A DNA stretch of 7,615 nt from NCBI GenBank assembly GCA_041674345.1, contig JBAYVY010000175.1, forward strand, positions 1 to 7,615. The letters run 5' to 3'. Source of the DNA: JBAYVY01 sp041674345. GTDB taxonomy: Bacteria > Planctomycetota > Phycisphaerae > Phycisphaerales > Zrk34. The notes below the pieces were generated by a model. The model was given only the letters and a program-made list of their open reading frames with translations, was not told where the DNA came from and ran no database searches. A program made the position numbers and the translations under genes. Below, one piece after another: positions 1-6,113 of this stretch (positions are counted from its first letter, which is position 1; the number at the start of each line of letters is the position of its first letter).

Positions 1-1
1 C

Positions 2-109
2 TTTTTCGTGCATCTGCTGGCCGGACTGATCGCATATGCCAAGCAACCCAGGAAACCCTCGCTGCGGCTCGATCCCGACGTGGACTTCCCCCATTGCCTC
101 GCCTCTTAA
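2..109 (+). CDS. C-terminal end of an ORF, possibly a transposase (5' partial)
   Basis: The frame starting at base 2 is open from the left edge to a TAA at 107-109 and gives 35 residues. It reads as a hydrophobic stretch (VHLLAGLIAYA) followed by a basic-proline motif (KQPRKPSLRL) and an acidic tail. A hydrophobic helix followed by a K/R-P-S-L motif near the C-terminus resembles the ends of several DDE transposases, from memory of the family; I cannot assign an IS family. No terminal inverted repeat can be seen, because only the last part of the gene is present. It is convergent with the minus-strand phosphotransferase gene, and the two stops are 125 bases apart with a heptamer array between them. 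The reading frame itself is fairly secure; the transposase label is tentative. Confidence 0.4.
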   Translation, partial: FFVHLLAGLIAYAKQPRKPSLRLDPDVDFPHCLAS

Positions 110-126
110 ACAAAACTCAGGTTGAG

Positions 127-240
127 GGAATGTTCAATATTCAATGTCCAATGTGCGATGTGCGATGTGCGATGTGAAGAAAGCGCGTGACCGATAATCT
201 GTGCGTCAGCGTCTGAACAACATCGCACATTCCCTCATCC
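127..240. repeat. Inverted heptamer-repeat array between convergent gene ends
   Basis: The left arm (127-175) is seven consecutive 7-base units in strict register: GGAATGT, TCAATAT, TCAATGT, CCAATGT, then GCGATGT three times. The right arm (220-240) holds three units which, read on the minus strand, are GGATGAG, GGAATGT and GCGATGT. Perfect complementary blocks include 123-133 with 227-237 (11 bp) and 151-161 with 220-230 (11 bp). The loop (176-219) shows no clear repeats. The right arm overlaps the TGA stop of the phosphotransferase gene (complement of 235-237). Because it lies between two convergent genes, a bidirectional terminator or 3'-UTR stem is plausible. There is no T-tract typical of an intrinsic terminator. 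Confidence 0.8.
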
Positions 241-1293
241 CGGCAACTGGGGCAGGGTGTGTTCGAGGACGTGCAGTGAGCCGTGGATGTGCGTGGGGTT
301 GCCTTCGCTGGCCAGGTAGGCCGGGGCGGCGCCGGCGAGCAAAGCGCGGCGGATATTGGCCAGCAGGGGCCAGTTGCTTTCGAGCTTCAGGCCCAGCGTT
401 TTGCGTTCGTGCGACACGGCCTTCACCAGATCATGTCCGCGGAAGTATTGCTCCCGGCCCCAGTAGATGTGTTCGAGATACACCGCGTCTTCGACCCAGT
501 GTCCGGCGTGAACGCAAGCGAAGTCGAAGATCATCGCTCCGGGAAGCGGCCGGCCGGGAAGGGGGGCGGGATCGCGGGTCATGACGTTGGCGAGGTGGAC
601 GTCGCCGTGGCACCAGTGCTGGATGTCGCGTTCGTTCCAGACCCGCAGCAGTTTTTTCGATTTTTTGTGGAGGATTTTCAGCGCGTGGTGCCAGCGTTGT
701 TCCTCGGCCAGTTCGTGGTTGTGAACGTGTTTGCGGGCGCGGCGGAGGATGTCGGGCCAGTCTTCACGGCGCGGGGGCTGATCGACGGGATAACGTTCGG
801 CGGCGGCGTAGAAGCGGGCGAGGGTTTGCACGATCAGATTCCACTCGGCCCCATGCCAGGACGAATCGAGCGGGCCGTGGGGCAGACGCTCCATCACGAC
901 CCACGCCAGGTCGTAACCGTTGACCGACATATCGCCGGCCAGCAGACGCGGCACGACATCGCCGAACGAATGCTGATCGGATTGGAGGCGGCGGAGCCAG
1001 TGCAGTTCCTGCGGGGGAACGGGGAGTTTGACGACGACGGGATGATCCAGTCCTGCGTGACGATAGGTGGCATAGCCGGTGAGGGCGCCGCCGCGTTGCC
1101 AGTCGGTGCGGAACCAGTGGATATCGGATAAGCATCCCCCGCAGGCGTGCTGGATCGCCGGTGCGAGTCCTGTGCCCAGCATGGGCGACAAATGCGGATC
1201 GGGCTTGCCCACACCCCCGGAAGTGAAGGTTCGTGAGGCAGGGGCGGTCGCCTGAGTGGGCAAGCCCGACCGACCTTCGTGAGGGTCGGTCAT
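235..1293 (-). CDS. Aminoglycoside phosphotransferase (APH)/choline kinase-family protein
   Basis: This is a 352-residue protein of the APH/choline-kinase fold, which transfers the ATP gamma-phosphate to a small-molecule hydroxyl; the substrate here is unknown. Visible motifs are a beta-strand lysine (VVVKL, K89) as candidate ATP-binding lysine, the catalytic loop HGDVHLAN at 229-236 (D231 as catalytic base, N236 as metal ligand), and the second metal site IFDF with D257, followed by the GHWVEDAVYL segment common in the family. No signal peptide or membrane segment is seen, so it is probably cytoplasmic. The ATG at 1293 has a strong ribosome-binding site (AAGGAG, complement of 1300-1305) and a candidate promoter just upstream. 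An internal ATG at residue 38 has no ribosome-binding site, but the first ~37 residues look unlike the fold and contain a palindromic repeat. It appears monocistronic. Resistance should not be inferred from the family name: many such proteins are housekeeping or sugar/choline kinases. Confidence 0.85.
   Translation of the reverse strand: MTDPHEGRSGLPTQATAPASRTFTSGGVGKPDPHLSPMLGTGLAPAIQHACGGCLSDIHWFRTDWQRGGALTGYATYRHAGLDHPVVVKLPVPPQELHWLRRLQSDQHSFGDVVPRLLAGDMSVNGYDLAWVVMERLPHGPLDSSWHGAEWNLIVQTLARFYAAAERYPVDQPPRREDWPDILRRARKHVHNHELAEEQRWHHALKILHKKSKKLLRVWNERDIQHWCHGDVHLANVMTRDPAPLPGRPLPGAMIFDFACVHAGHWVEDAVYLEHIYWGREQYFRGHDLVKAVSHERKTLGLKLESNWPLLANIRRALLAGAAPAYLASEGNPTHIHGSLHVLEHTLPQLPG
1199..1269. 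repeat. Palindromic repeat inside the phosphotransferase coding region
   Basis: A perfect 14-bp inverted repeat (TCGGGCTTGCCCAC at 1199-1212 and its complement at 1256-1269) flanks a 43-base loop. It is wholly in frame and encodes residues 9-32 of the APH-family protein, including the mirrored GLPT and GKPD peptides. A 9-bp direct repeat (TTCGTGAGG at 1230-1238 and 1276-1284) also overlaps it. Residues this close to the start are outside the kinase fold, so the insertion is probably tolerated. It could be a dispersed palindromic element that inserted in frame, or a chance stem; whether other copies exist in the genome cannot be judged from this window. Confidence 0.7.
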
Positions 1294-1313
1294 GCTGATC
1301 TCCTTACGACTTC

Positions 1314-1342
1314 ACTTTACGCCGATGAAGGGAGGGTGGCAA
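1314..1342 (-). promoter_or_regulatory. Candidate sigma-70 promoter for the phosphotransferase gene
   Basis: On the minus strand, TTGCCA (complement of 1337-1342) is separated by 17 bases from TAAAGT (complement of 1314-1319). These match the TTGACA and TATAAT consensus at 5/6 and 4/6 positions. Transcription would start near 1307, giving a leader of about 14 bases that carries the AAGGAG ribosome-binding site. The promoter lies between the octamer hairpin array and the start codon, so the gene probably forms its own transcription unit. The prediction is by eye only. Confidence 0.4.
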
Positions 1343-1346
1343 GGGA

Positions 1347-1492
1347 ATTGGGTGATTGGGTGATGTTTGATTGGGTGAAGTGGGAACCCAAGGCGACGTT
1401 CGCCCCCGGAAAAGACTCGCTTTGCCTTGGCTTGGAAAAAAAGGTTCGGCTCCGGCTATTTCACCCAATCATCCTTCACCCAATCACCCAAT
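1347..1492. repeat. Large inverted octamer-repeat hairpin downstream of the prolyl isomerase gene
   Basis: The left arm (1347-1377) is ATTGGGTG, ATTGGGTG, a 7-base variant ATGTTTG, then ATTGGGTG. The right arm (1462-1492) is CACCCAAT, a 7-base variant CATCCTT, then CACCCAAT twice. The right arm is the reverse complement of the left with the odd 7-base unit at the mirrored position; 28 of 31 positions pair, and all three mismatches fall in the 7-base unit. The pairing continues a few bases inward (1378-1381 with 1458-1461, allowing one G-T). The loop holds a smaller complementary pair (CCAAGGC at 1388-1394, GCCTTGG at 1424-1430) and an A7 run (1436-1442). It begins 4 bases past the stop of the prolyl isomerase gene and lies just upstream of the candidate promoter of the next minus-strand gene, a position suited to a terminator or insulator. 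It accounts for most of the 203-base gap; no gene is seen in it. Confidence 0.85.
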
Positions 1493-1496
1493 ATCA

Positions 1497-2660
1497 TCAT
1501 TCCGGCTGCGCGTAGCGATTGGTCGCGACGGTGATGAGCGATTGCATCATCTGCTCGACGGGGGTGTAGTTGCCCTTTTTCAGCAGGTCGGCCAGGTATC
1601 GGCGCTGGAGCTGATCGAACTTCCCGGCACGAAGGATTTGCTCGATTTCAAGATACACATCGTGGAGCGGCACGACCTTGCCCTCCTCGACTTTTTCGAG
1701 GTACGCCCAGCCGAAGCCCTTGTCGAGGGTGACACGCGGGGTGTGCCGGCCGACTTGGAGGCCGCGGACGGCTTGATTGAGTTCGGCCCAGGCGAAGACG
1801 TTGTAATCGGCCAGTTGAACTTTGGCCGGGTCCACCACGCCGCCGGCCTCGGCGCGATAGGTGCTGTATTGTTTGGCGACCTGCTCGAAGGGCTGATCGG
1901 CTTTCAGGGCGTCGTCGATTTCGTCGGCGGTTTTCTCGTCGCGCGCGCGGATCAGTCGCAGGTACACCGCCGGCGCGGGGTGATACTGATCGGGGTGTTC
2001 GTTGTAATATCGCACCACTTCCCTGCGATCGACGAACACCTTGGGATACAACTTGTCGCGCAGATATTTCTGGATGAGAATCGTCTGGCGATGTTCTTCG
2101 ACGGCTTGCTGGAGCGTCACGCCGCGCGACTTCATCAGGCCTTCCTCGGTCATCGCGATGGTTCCGCCGAACCTCGAGATCACATCTTCGCGGTATTTCT
2201 GGAGCATGCCGAGCAGTCCCTGTTCTTCCTGTTTGCTCAGGCCGGCCTGCGCCTCGGCGAGGATCAGTTCGTTGGTGACGATTTCGCGGAGTTTGGCGGC
2301 GAGCAGTCCGCCGGCCTGTTGCTGGAAGTCGCGCCGGGGCCGGTTTTTCCCGAGCGTGGAAAGCTGCTCTTCGCCGACGGCGTGGAAAATGCGACTGGCG
2401 TAAATGGGTTGGCCGTTGATCTGGCCGACCATCGCATCGACGGTGTAGTTGTCCTGGTCGGCGGGGGTTTGCACGCGCTGCGCGACGGCGTCGCGTCCGG
2501 TGGCGGCGAAGATTTCGTTGGGCTTGACGTCGGCGGTGTAGGTCGGTTCGGGATGGGGCAGGTTGGCGTTTTTTTCCGCGTCATTGCAGCCGGTCTGCGG
2601 CAGACAGAGGCAGATCAATCCGCCAATCGTGATGAGGGTCGCAATCGGTCGCTGGATCAA
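1497..2660 (-). CDS. Peptidyl-prolyl isomerase (PpiC/SurA-like) lipoprotein
   Basis: With a TTG start at 2660 the protein has 387 residues. It begins with a basic residue, then a hydrophobic stretch ending LPQTGC, a relaxed lipobox with C25 as the likely lipidated cysteine, so it is probably a membrane-anchored periplasmic protein. Residues ~73-205 form a helical SurA/trigger-factor-type N-terminal chaperone region. Residues ~230-330 resemble a PPIC rotamase domain: an A-x-x-I-x-x-A-L repeat, then PFEQVAKQYST, a Gly-Gly turn (EAGG), L-x-V-G near 301-304 and GFGWAYLEKV. The canonical histidine-containing first strand (RHIL-type) reads YLRLI, so catalytic activity is doubtful. The C-terminus (~330-370) is helical. 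The TTG at 2660 is chosen because GGAG (complement of 2669-2672) lies 8 bases upstream and the signal peptide then has normal length. A longer reading from TTG at 2759 has no ribosome-binding site and would overlap the upstream gene by 14 bases. It follows the secreted-protein gene by 85 bases and is probably co-transcribed with it. Confidence 0.75.
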   Translation of the reverse strand: MIQRPIATLITIGGLICLCLPQTGCNDAEKNANLPHPEPTYTADVKPNEIFAATGRDAVAQRVQTPADQDNYTVDAMVGQINGQPIYASRIFHAVGEEQLSTLGKNRPRRDFQQQAGGLLAAKLREIVTNELILAEAQAGLSKQEEQGLLGMLQKYREDVISRFGGTIAMTEEGLMKSRGVTLQQAVEEHRQTILIQKYLRDKLYPKVFVDRREVVRYYNEHPDQYHPAPAVYLRLIRARDEKTADEIDDALKADQPFEQVAKQYSTYRAEAGGVVDPAKVQLADYNVFAWAELNQAVRGLQVGRHTPRVTLDKGFGWAYLEKVEEGKVVPLHDVYLEIEQILRAGKFDQLQRRYLADLLKKGNYTPVEQMMQSLITVATNRYAQPE

Positions 2661-2745
2661 GGTGGATGCTCCGCTGAATAAGGTATGCCGACGCAGTAGA
2701 GCATAAGACGAGGAGGGAGCGATGGCAACGTCGGAACGTGTTTGG

Positions 2746-4416
2746 CTACTCCACAACAAAGGTGGTGACGTTGGCGATCAGTTTGCCGTTGACCAGGGGG
2801 ATGGGTTGATTGTTCGCGTTCATGTAGGTGCCGCCGTTCGACATGATGATGTAGCCGAGCGTGTGTCGGCCCTTGGTGAGAGCGATTGACTTAGGCAGTG
2901 TGAACGTCCATTCGGCGGGTTCGCCGACCAGTCGTTGCGTTGCCCAACCCCGGATATATTTCGCTTTTTCCGCGGATAACCGCAGGGCTTTGCCGTCCAT
3001 CAGCACGACGCAATTTTCGCCATCTCCGTCATAGGGCATCCACCAGCAGACGGGTTGGCCGGAGGTGTTCACGGCTTGGGCGCAAAAAGTGACGGGCGCA
3101 CCGACGTTAAATGTAACGACGGCCGGGCGGATGCGCAGCTTCACGCCATCGATCGACTCACCGAACGGCGTGGCGGGCGATACATCCGGGTCGTCATAAG
3201 GGGGGCTGAGGATCAGCGTGCCCGTGCCTTGTTCGGTGACGAACCCGGCACTCAGTTTGGCGATTTTCGGCGCGAAGCGGCTTCGCTTTCGGAATTTTGC
3301 GACGATGTTGACTCCTGCCAGCGGCAGATGCACCATCCGGTTCCGTGCCGTGTTGGGCGGATACTGGTCTGCGATTCGCTGCACTTCCAATTCGACCGGC
3401 GTGCCGTCGGTCGTGAATGCTTCGAGTCGTCCGATGTTGGCATAGGTATCGGCAAGCACCTCATCGTCCCGCGCATCGACTGTGGCCGGTACACGCACCT
3501 CCTGTTTCCATGCGGGTTGAACTTTCAGGCGTACTTCGCTCCAGCCGTCCTCGCCGGAGAATGTGAACTTGGCGTCGGCCAGTCGCAGGATGTCGTTTGC
3601 CGGTATGGAAACCGGCCAGGTCGTGGTCGCCGGTCGTACAGAAATGTCTTGCCATGTTTCCAGCCGTATGACGGTTCGGCCATGTTCGCCGGGCGTTTCG
3701 CCGGCGATCAGATATTCGCCGGTGACGTGCGCTTCGCCGTCGGTCGTGGCGGCATCTTTCGGAAAATAAACGATCCACGTCCATGCGTCGGCCGGGCGCA
3801 ATTCCAACGGAACGCCGCAGGTGGTCAAATTGGGCCTGCCTCTCTCAAAAGGCCACGCGGTGTAATCCACCTGTCCTCCATGTGATTCAACGGCCAGTTG
3901 CCTGGGGGTGTAACCGAGATACAGGGCCGAAGGTTGATCGGGGTGTGGGTCAGTGGGTTGACTGGGTTGGAGAAATCGGACCATGGAGCAATTCGGCGTC
4001 AGGCCTGCGGGATTCGGTTCGGCACCGGGACGCCGGGTGTCCGTCACTTTGACGAGCATCTCGAACGGTTGCCCGGCGATCACGGGGCTGGGCCGTGTCG
4101 TGATGCTCAGTTTCAGCGGCGGTTGCGGCAGAACTTCGATTCGCCCGATGGCTTGAATGACCGATGGGCCGGGATTCATCAGTTGCTCGGCCTTGGTGAA
4201 TTGCAGGCGAATGAGTTTGCCGTCATAAGCAGCCAGTTGGGGATGCAGTTCGGATGCGACGTAGAAATAGCCGAAATGTCCGACGCCCATGCGGTCGCGG
4301 TGGTAATAGCCCTCGAACGTGCCGGAGGTGGGCATGCACTCCGCGCGAGCGGCTGGGAGCAGTGACAGCCAGCATATTCCCAAGAGCAATCCAAGTGCCC
4401 GATGACGCGCATTCAT
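2746..4416 (-). CDS. Secreted protein of unknown function, beta-rich
   Basis: This is a 556-residue protein I do not recognise. It has a clear Sec signal peptide: basic N-terminus (MNARHR), a hydrophobic core (ALGLLLGICWLSLLP) and an AARA-E cleavage site after residue 25, so the mature form is exported to the periplasm or beyond. The rest has strongly alternating beta-strand character without membrane helices or a C-terminal anchor. Around residues 100-130 and 425-460 there are Ig-like or sandwich-type openings (LKLSITTRPSPVIAGQPFEM and LRIRPAVVTFNVGAPVTF, each followed by a V-x-x-T segment), so at least two beta-sandwich domains are likely. Cysteines occur at mature positions such as 27, 143, 200, 445, 457 and 469. 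The ATG at 4416 is chosen because GGGAG (complement of 4423-4427) is 6 bases upstream; an ATG at 4440 would put eight extra residues before the signal peptide. It precedes the prolyl isomerase gene, which might assist its folding; that link is inference. Confidence 0.75.
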   Translation of the reverse strand: MNARHRALGLLLGICWLSLLPAARAECMPTSGTFEGYYHRDRMGVGHFGYFYVASELHPQLAAYDGKLIRLQFTKAEQLMNPGPSVIQAIGRIEVLPQPPLKLSITTRPSPVIAGQPFEMLVKVTDTRRPGAEPNPAGLTPNCSMVRFLQPSQPTDPHPDQPSALYLGYTPRQLAVESHGGQVDYTAWPFERGRPNLTTCGVPLELRPADAWTWIVYFPKDAATTDGEAHVTGEYLIAGETPGEHGRTVIRLETWQDISVRPATTTWPVSIPANDILRLADAKFTFSGEDGWSEVRLKVQPAWKQEVRVPATVDARDDEVLADTYANIGRLEAFTTDGTPVELEVQRIADQYPPNTARNRMVHLPLAGVNIVAKFRKRSRFAPKIAKLSAGFVTEQGTGTLILSPPYDDPDVSPATPFGESIDGVKLRIRPAVVTFNVGAPVTFCAQAVNTSGQPVCWWMPYDGDGENCVVLMDGKALRLSAEKAKYIRGWATQRLVGEPAEWTFTLPKSIALTKGRHTLGYIIMSNGGTYMNANNQPIPLVNGKLIANVTTFVVE

Positions 4417-4491
4417 GGAGTTCTCCCGATAAAGACACATCCATTTTATTCAGTAGCGTACCACACTCCATCATATGTGACTGTCATGTAA

Positions 4492-4506
4492 GACGCCGCA
4501 AGCGTC
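4492..4506. repeat. Short palindrome in the divergent intergenic gap
   Basis: GACGC and GCGTC form a perfect 5-bp dyad around a CGCAA centre. It sits in the 171-base gap between the divergent secreted-protein and DUF1844 genes, which is where an operator would be expected, but a dyad this short can arise by chance in GC-rich DNA. Confidence 0.3.
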
Positions 4507-4521
4507 GTATTGTTCTGTTTA

Positions 4522-4556
4522 ACTTCCCCTTCCGCCTTTCGACTTTCCCCCTTATA
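4522..4556. repeat. Degenerate heptamer run, single arm
   Basis: Four consecutive 7-base units can be laid out in register: ACTTCCC, CTTCCGC, CTTTCGA, CTTTCCC, followed by a run-out (CCTTATA). They resemble the inverted arrays elsewhere in the window, but no well-formed opposite arm is present; only CCTTCC at 4528-4533 can pair with GGAAGG at 4575-4580. It lies directly upstream of the DUF1844 gene and overlaps the candidate promoter there. A pyrimidine-rich tract could give a similar appearance, so this is less secure than the paired arrays. Confidence 0.5.
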
Positions 4557-4558
4557 CT
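4530..4558 (+). promoter_or_regulatory. Weak candidate promoter for the DUF1844 gene
   Basis: A good -10 hexamer, TATACT at 4553-4558, lies 30 bases before the ATG. With a 17-base spacer the -35 position is TTCCGC (4530-4535), which matches the consensus poorly. Transcription would begin near 4565, leaving a leader of about 23 bases with the GAGGAAGG ribosome-binding site. The heptamer run supplies the whole spacer. Confidence 0.35.
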
Positions 4559-4587
4559 GACCGCTTTCATTTGAGGAAGGCCCGGCC

Positions 4588-5067
4588 ATGTCTGACGGAC
4601 AAAATAAATTGCATATCGACAGCGACTGGAAATCGCAGGCGCAGGCGGAGAAGCAACGCCTGGCTGAGGAAGCGAGGACGAAGGCCCCCGGAAGTGCGGC
4701 TGCGTCGGCAAGTGCCAAGCCGCAAGCGGCTGGGGCGGCGGGTGTCGGCGGGGACAAGGGCCGAACATCGGGGACGGGCCGGCAACTGCCGCCCGCCGAT
4801 TTTCGCACGCTGGTTTCCACGATGGTGACGCAGGCGATGTTCGCGATGGGCATGATCCCCGATCCGCAGACCGGCCGGCGCATGGCGTCACTGGACATGG
4901 CGCGGCATCACATCGACATGCTCAGCGTCATTGAATCCAAAACCAAAGGCAACCTCGACGACGAAGAAACCAAACTGCTGACCAGCGCGCTGTACGAATT
5001 GCGCATGCAGTACGTGCAACTCAGCCAGCAGGTGATCGCGCAACAGATGGGAGCGGATACGAAATGA
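4588..5067 (+). CDS. DUF1844 domain-containing protein
   Basis: This 159-residue protein has two parts. Residues 1-66 are a charged, low-complexity tail with a helical Lys/Glu/Ala-rich start (AQAEKQRLAEEARTK at 19-32) followed by Ala/Gly/Pro-rich sequence, probably disordered. Residues 71-145 carry the DUF1844 signature: FRTLVSTMVTQAMFAMG, then DMARHHIDMLSVIESKTKGNL (103-123), then DDEETKLLTSALYELRMQYV (124-143). The function of this family is not established. The protein is predicted soluble, with no signal peptide. The ATG at 4588 is supported by GAGGAAGG (4573-4580) with a 7-base spacer. The TGA stop (5065-5067) falls inside the first unit of the downstream heptamer array. It is on the same strand as sdhC but separated from it by that array and a promoter, so it is probably a separate unit. 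Confidence 0.88.
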   Translation: MSDGQNKLHIDSDWKSQAQAEKQRLAEEARTKAPGSAAASASAKPQAAGAAGVGGDKGRTSGTGRQLPPADFRTLVSTMVTQAMFAMGMIPDPQTGRRMASLDMARHHIDMLSVIESKTKGNLDDEETKLLTSALYELRMQYVQLSQQVIAQQMGADTK

Positions 5068-5174
5068 CGAATGAATGCCCAATGACGAATGGGGAAACGG
5101 GCAGTCCCGGAGGTTTCGTCATTCGTCATTTGTCATTCGTCATTCTTTCGTCATTTGACATTCGTCATTCGTCA
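5064..5174. repeat. Inverted heptamer array overlapping the DUF1844 stop codon
   Basis: The left arm has ATGACGA (5064-5070), ATGAATG (5071-5077), a 4-base break, ATGACGA (5082-5088) and ATGGGGA (5089-5095). The right arm has eight units: TTCGTCA at 5115-5121 and 5122-5128, TTTGTCA (5129-5135), TTCGTCA (5136-5142), a 4-base break, TTCGTCA (5147-5153), TTTGACA (5154-5160), and TTCGTCA at 5161-5167 and 5168-5174. The two arms are inverted: AATGACGAAT at 5081-5090 pairs perfectly with 5121-5130. The centre adds GAAAC/GTTTC (5094-5098 with 5113-5117) and CGGG/CCCG (5098-5101 with 5106-5109), so the whole could fold as one long hairpin. Both arms have one 4-base interruption. The first unit contains the DUF1844 TGA stop, and the array is followed 17 bases later by the sdhC promoter. 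Confidence 0.85.
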
Positions 5175-5191
5175 TTTGCTTTCAATAGCCA

Positions 5192-5219
5192 TTGACGACC
5201 CGCGCCAAAAACGTATGAT
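5192..5219 (+). promoter_or_regulatory. Candidate sigma-70 promoter for sdhC-sdhA
   Basis: TTGACG (5192-5197) and TATGAT (5214-5219) are separated by 16 bases; each matches its consensus hexamer at 5 of 6 positions. Transcription would begin near 5226, giving a leader of about 60 bases before the GTG start of sdhC. It lies directly after the heptamer array, so the succinate dehydrogenase genes appear to have their own promoter and not to depend on read-through from the DUF1844 gene. Prediction is by eye. Confidence 0.55.
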
Positions 5220-5285
5220 GCTCTGCCCAATTGGATATGTATGTCCACGATCCAGGTTGGACATGAACGCGAAAGGATCGCTTCC

Positions 5286-6101
5286 GTGACGACTTCTAAC
5301 ACTGTTATCGCCGCCCGTCCCGGTGCCATCGGGGGCAAGCATCACTTCCTGCTTCGCCGCCTGCATTCGCTCACCGGCATCGTTCCCATCGGCCTGTTCC
5401 TCATGTTCCACCTGTTCACCAACATGCAGATGGCCTTTGGAACCTTCCAGCATGAGGTCAACTGGATTCACTCCCAGCCGGCGTTGATCTTCATGGAAAT
5501 CTTCGTCCTCGCTCTGCCCATCGCCTTCCATGCCCTGCTCGGCCTGGCGTACACCTTCATCGGCGCTCAGCCCAACACCACCCACTATCCCTACTGGGAC
5601 AACTGGCGTTATCTCCTCCAGCGCGTCACCGGCGTCGTCGCGCTCTTCTTCATCGCGCTCCACGTCCTCACACTTCGCGGCAAACTCAACGTCTTCGGCT
5701 GGTTCACCCCCTTCTTCGTCCATGGCGCCACCCCCGCCGGTCAACACATCGACCTCGCCACCGCATCCACCGCCATCGCCTTCCACGCAAGCTGGCTGGT
5801 CGTGCTGTTCTACGCGGTCGGTGTGCTGTGCGTCGTCTATCACTGGTGCAACGGCCTGTGGACCGCCGCCATCACCTGGGGCCTGACCATCAGCGTCGCC
5901 GCTCAACGCAAGTGGGCTTATTTCTGCGGCGTGATCTTCGCCGGTCTGATGGTGTTCAGCATCATGGCCATCGTCGCGGCCGTTCGTTACACCCCCAGCG
6001 ATGTTGAAATGGCCGCGTACAACAACGAAGTCGCCCAATTGAAAATGAGCTGCGTCACCGGCGAAACCGCTCCGATCGTGAACGAGCAACCGGCGCACTG
6101 A
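5286..6101 (+). CDS. sdhC: Succinate dehydrogenase cytochrome b558 subunit
   Basis: This is the membrane anchor of a B-type succinate:quinone oxidoreductase (as in Bacillus subtilis and Wolinella), which binds two hemes and passes electrons from the SdhA/SdhB catalytic part to quinone. From the GTG at 5286 it has 271 residues with five hydrophobic membrane segments, at about 27-50, 68-93, 112-130, 160-186 and 208-233. Histidines at 27 (RRLHSLTG), 82 (AFHALLG), 126 (ALHVLTL), 167 (AFHASW) and 186 (YHWCNG) lie in or next to these helices; four of them should ligate the hemes. B-type enzymes use one such fused subunit and need no sdhD, and none is seen. The GTG is preferred because AAAGGA (5272-5277) is 8 bases upstream; an in-frame ATG at 5241 would add 15 residues but has only a weak ribosome-binding site. 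The last ~35 residues are a polar tail. sdhA follows after 141 bases, with a heptamer array between. Confidence 0.9.
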   Translation: MTTSNTVIAARPGAIGGKHHFLLRRLHSLTGIVPIGLFLMFHLFTNMQMAFGTFQHEVNWIHSQPALIFMEIFVLALPIAFHALLGLAYTFIGAQPNTTHYPYWDNWRYLLQRVTGVVALFFIALHVLTLRGKLNVFGWFTPFFVHGATPAGQHIDLATASTAIAFHASWLVVLFYAVGVLCVVYHWCNGLWTAAITWGLTISVAAQRKWAYFCGVIFAGLMVFSIMAIVAAVRYTPSDVEMAAYNNEVAQLKMSCVTGETAPIVNEQPAH

Positions 6102-6113
6102 ACCCCACAAGCA

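Noticed and set aside
283..1131. Plus-strand open frame opposite the phosphotransferase gene
   Set aside because: No motif, no ribosome-binding site; the minus-strand frame has the intact HGD..N and IFDF kinase motifs.
1388..1442. Classic intrinsic terminator in the loop of the octamer hairpin
   Set aside because: The 7-bp stem has a loop of nearly 30 bases and its A-run gives a T-run upstream, not downstream, of the stem on the minus strand.
1371..2681. Long plus-strand open frame (436 codons) opposite the isomerase gene
   Set aside because: It is the antisense shadow of a GC-rich gene: the minus-strand frame has a signal peptide, recognisable isomerase segments and a ribosome-binding site, while the plus-strand product has none.
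3055..3885. Plus-strand open frame opposite the secreted-protein gene
   Set aside because: No recognisable domain or start signal; the minus-strand gene has a good signal peptide and ribosome-binding site.
4416..4440. ATG at 4440 as the start of the secreted-protein gene
   Set aside because: It adds eight residues ahead of a normal signal peptide and has no ribosome-binding site, whereas the ATG at 4416 has GGGAG at a 6-base spacing.
5115..5174. CRISPR array
   Set aside because: Units are 7 bases with no spacers between them; CRISPR repeats are about 23-47 bases with similar-sized unique spacers, and no cas gene is present.
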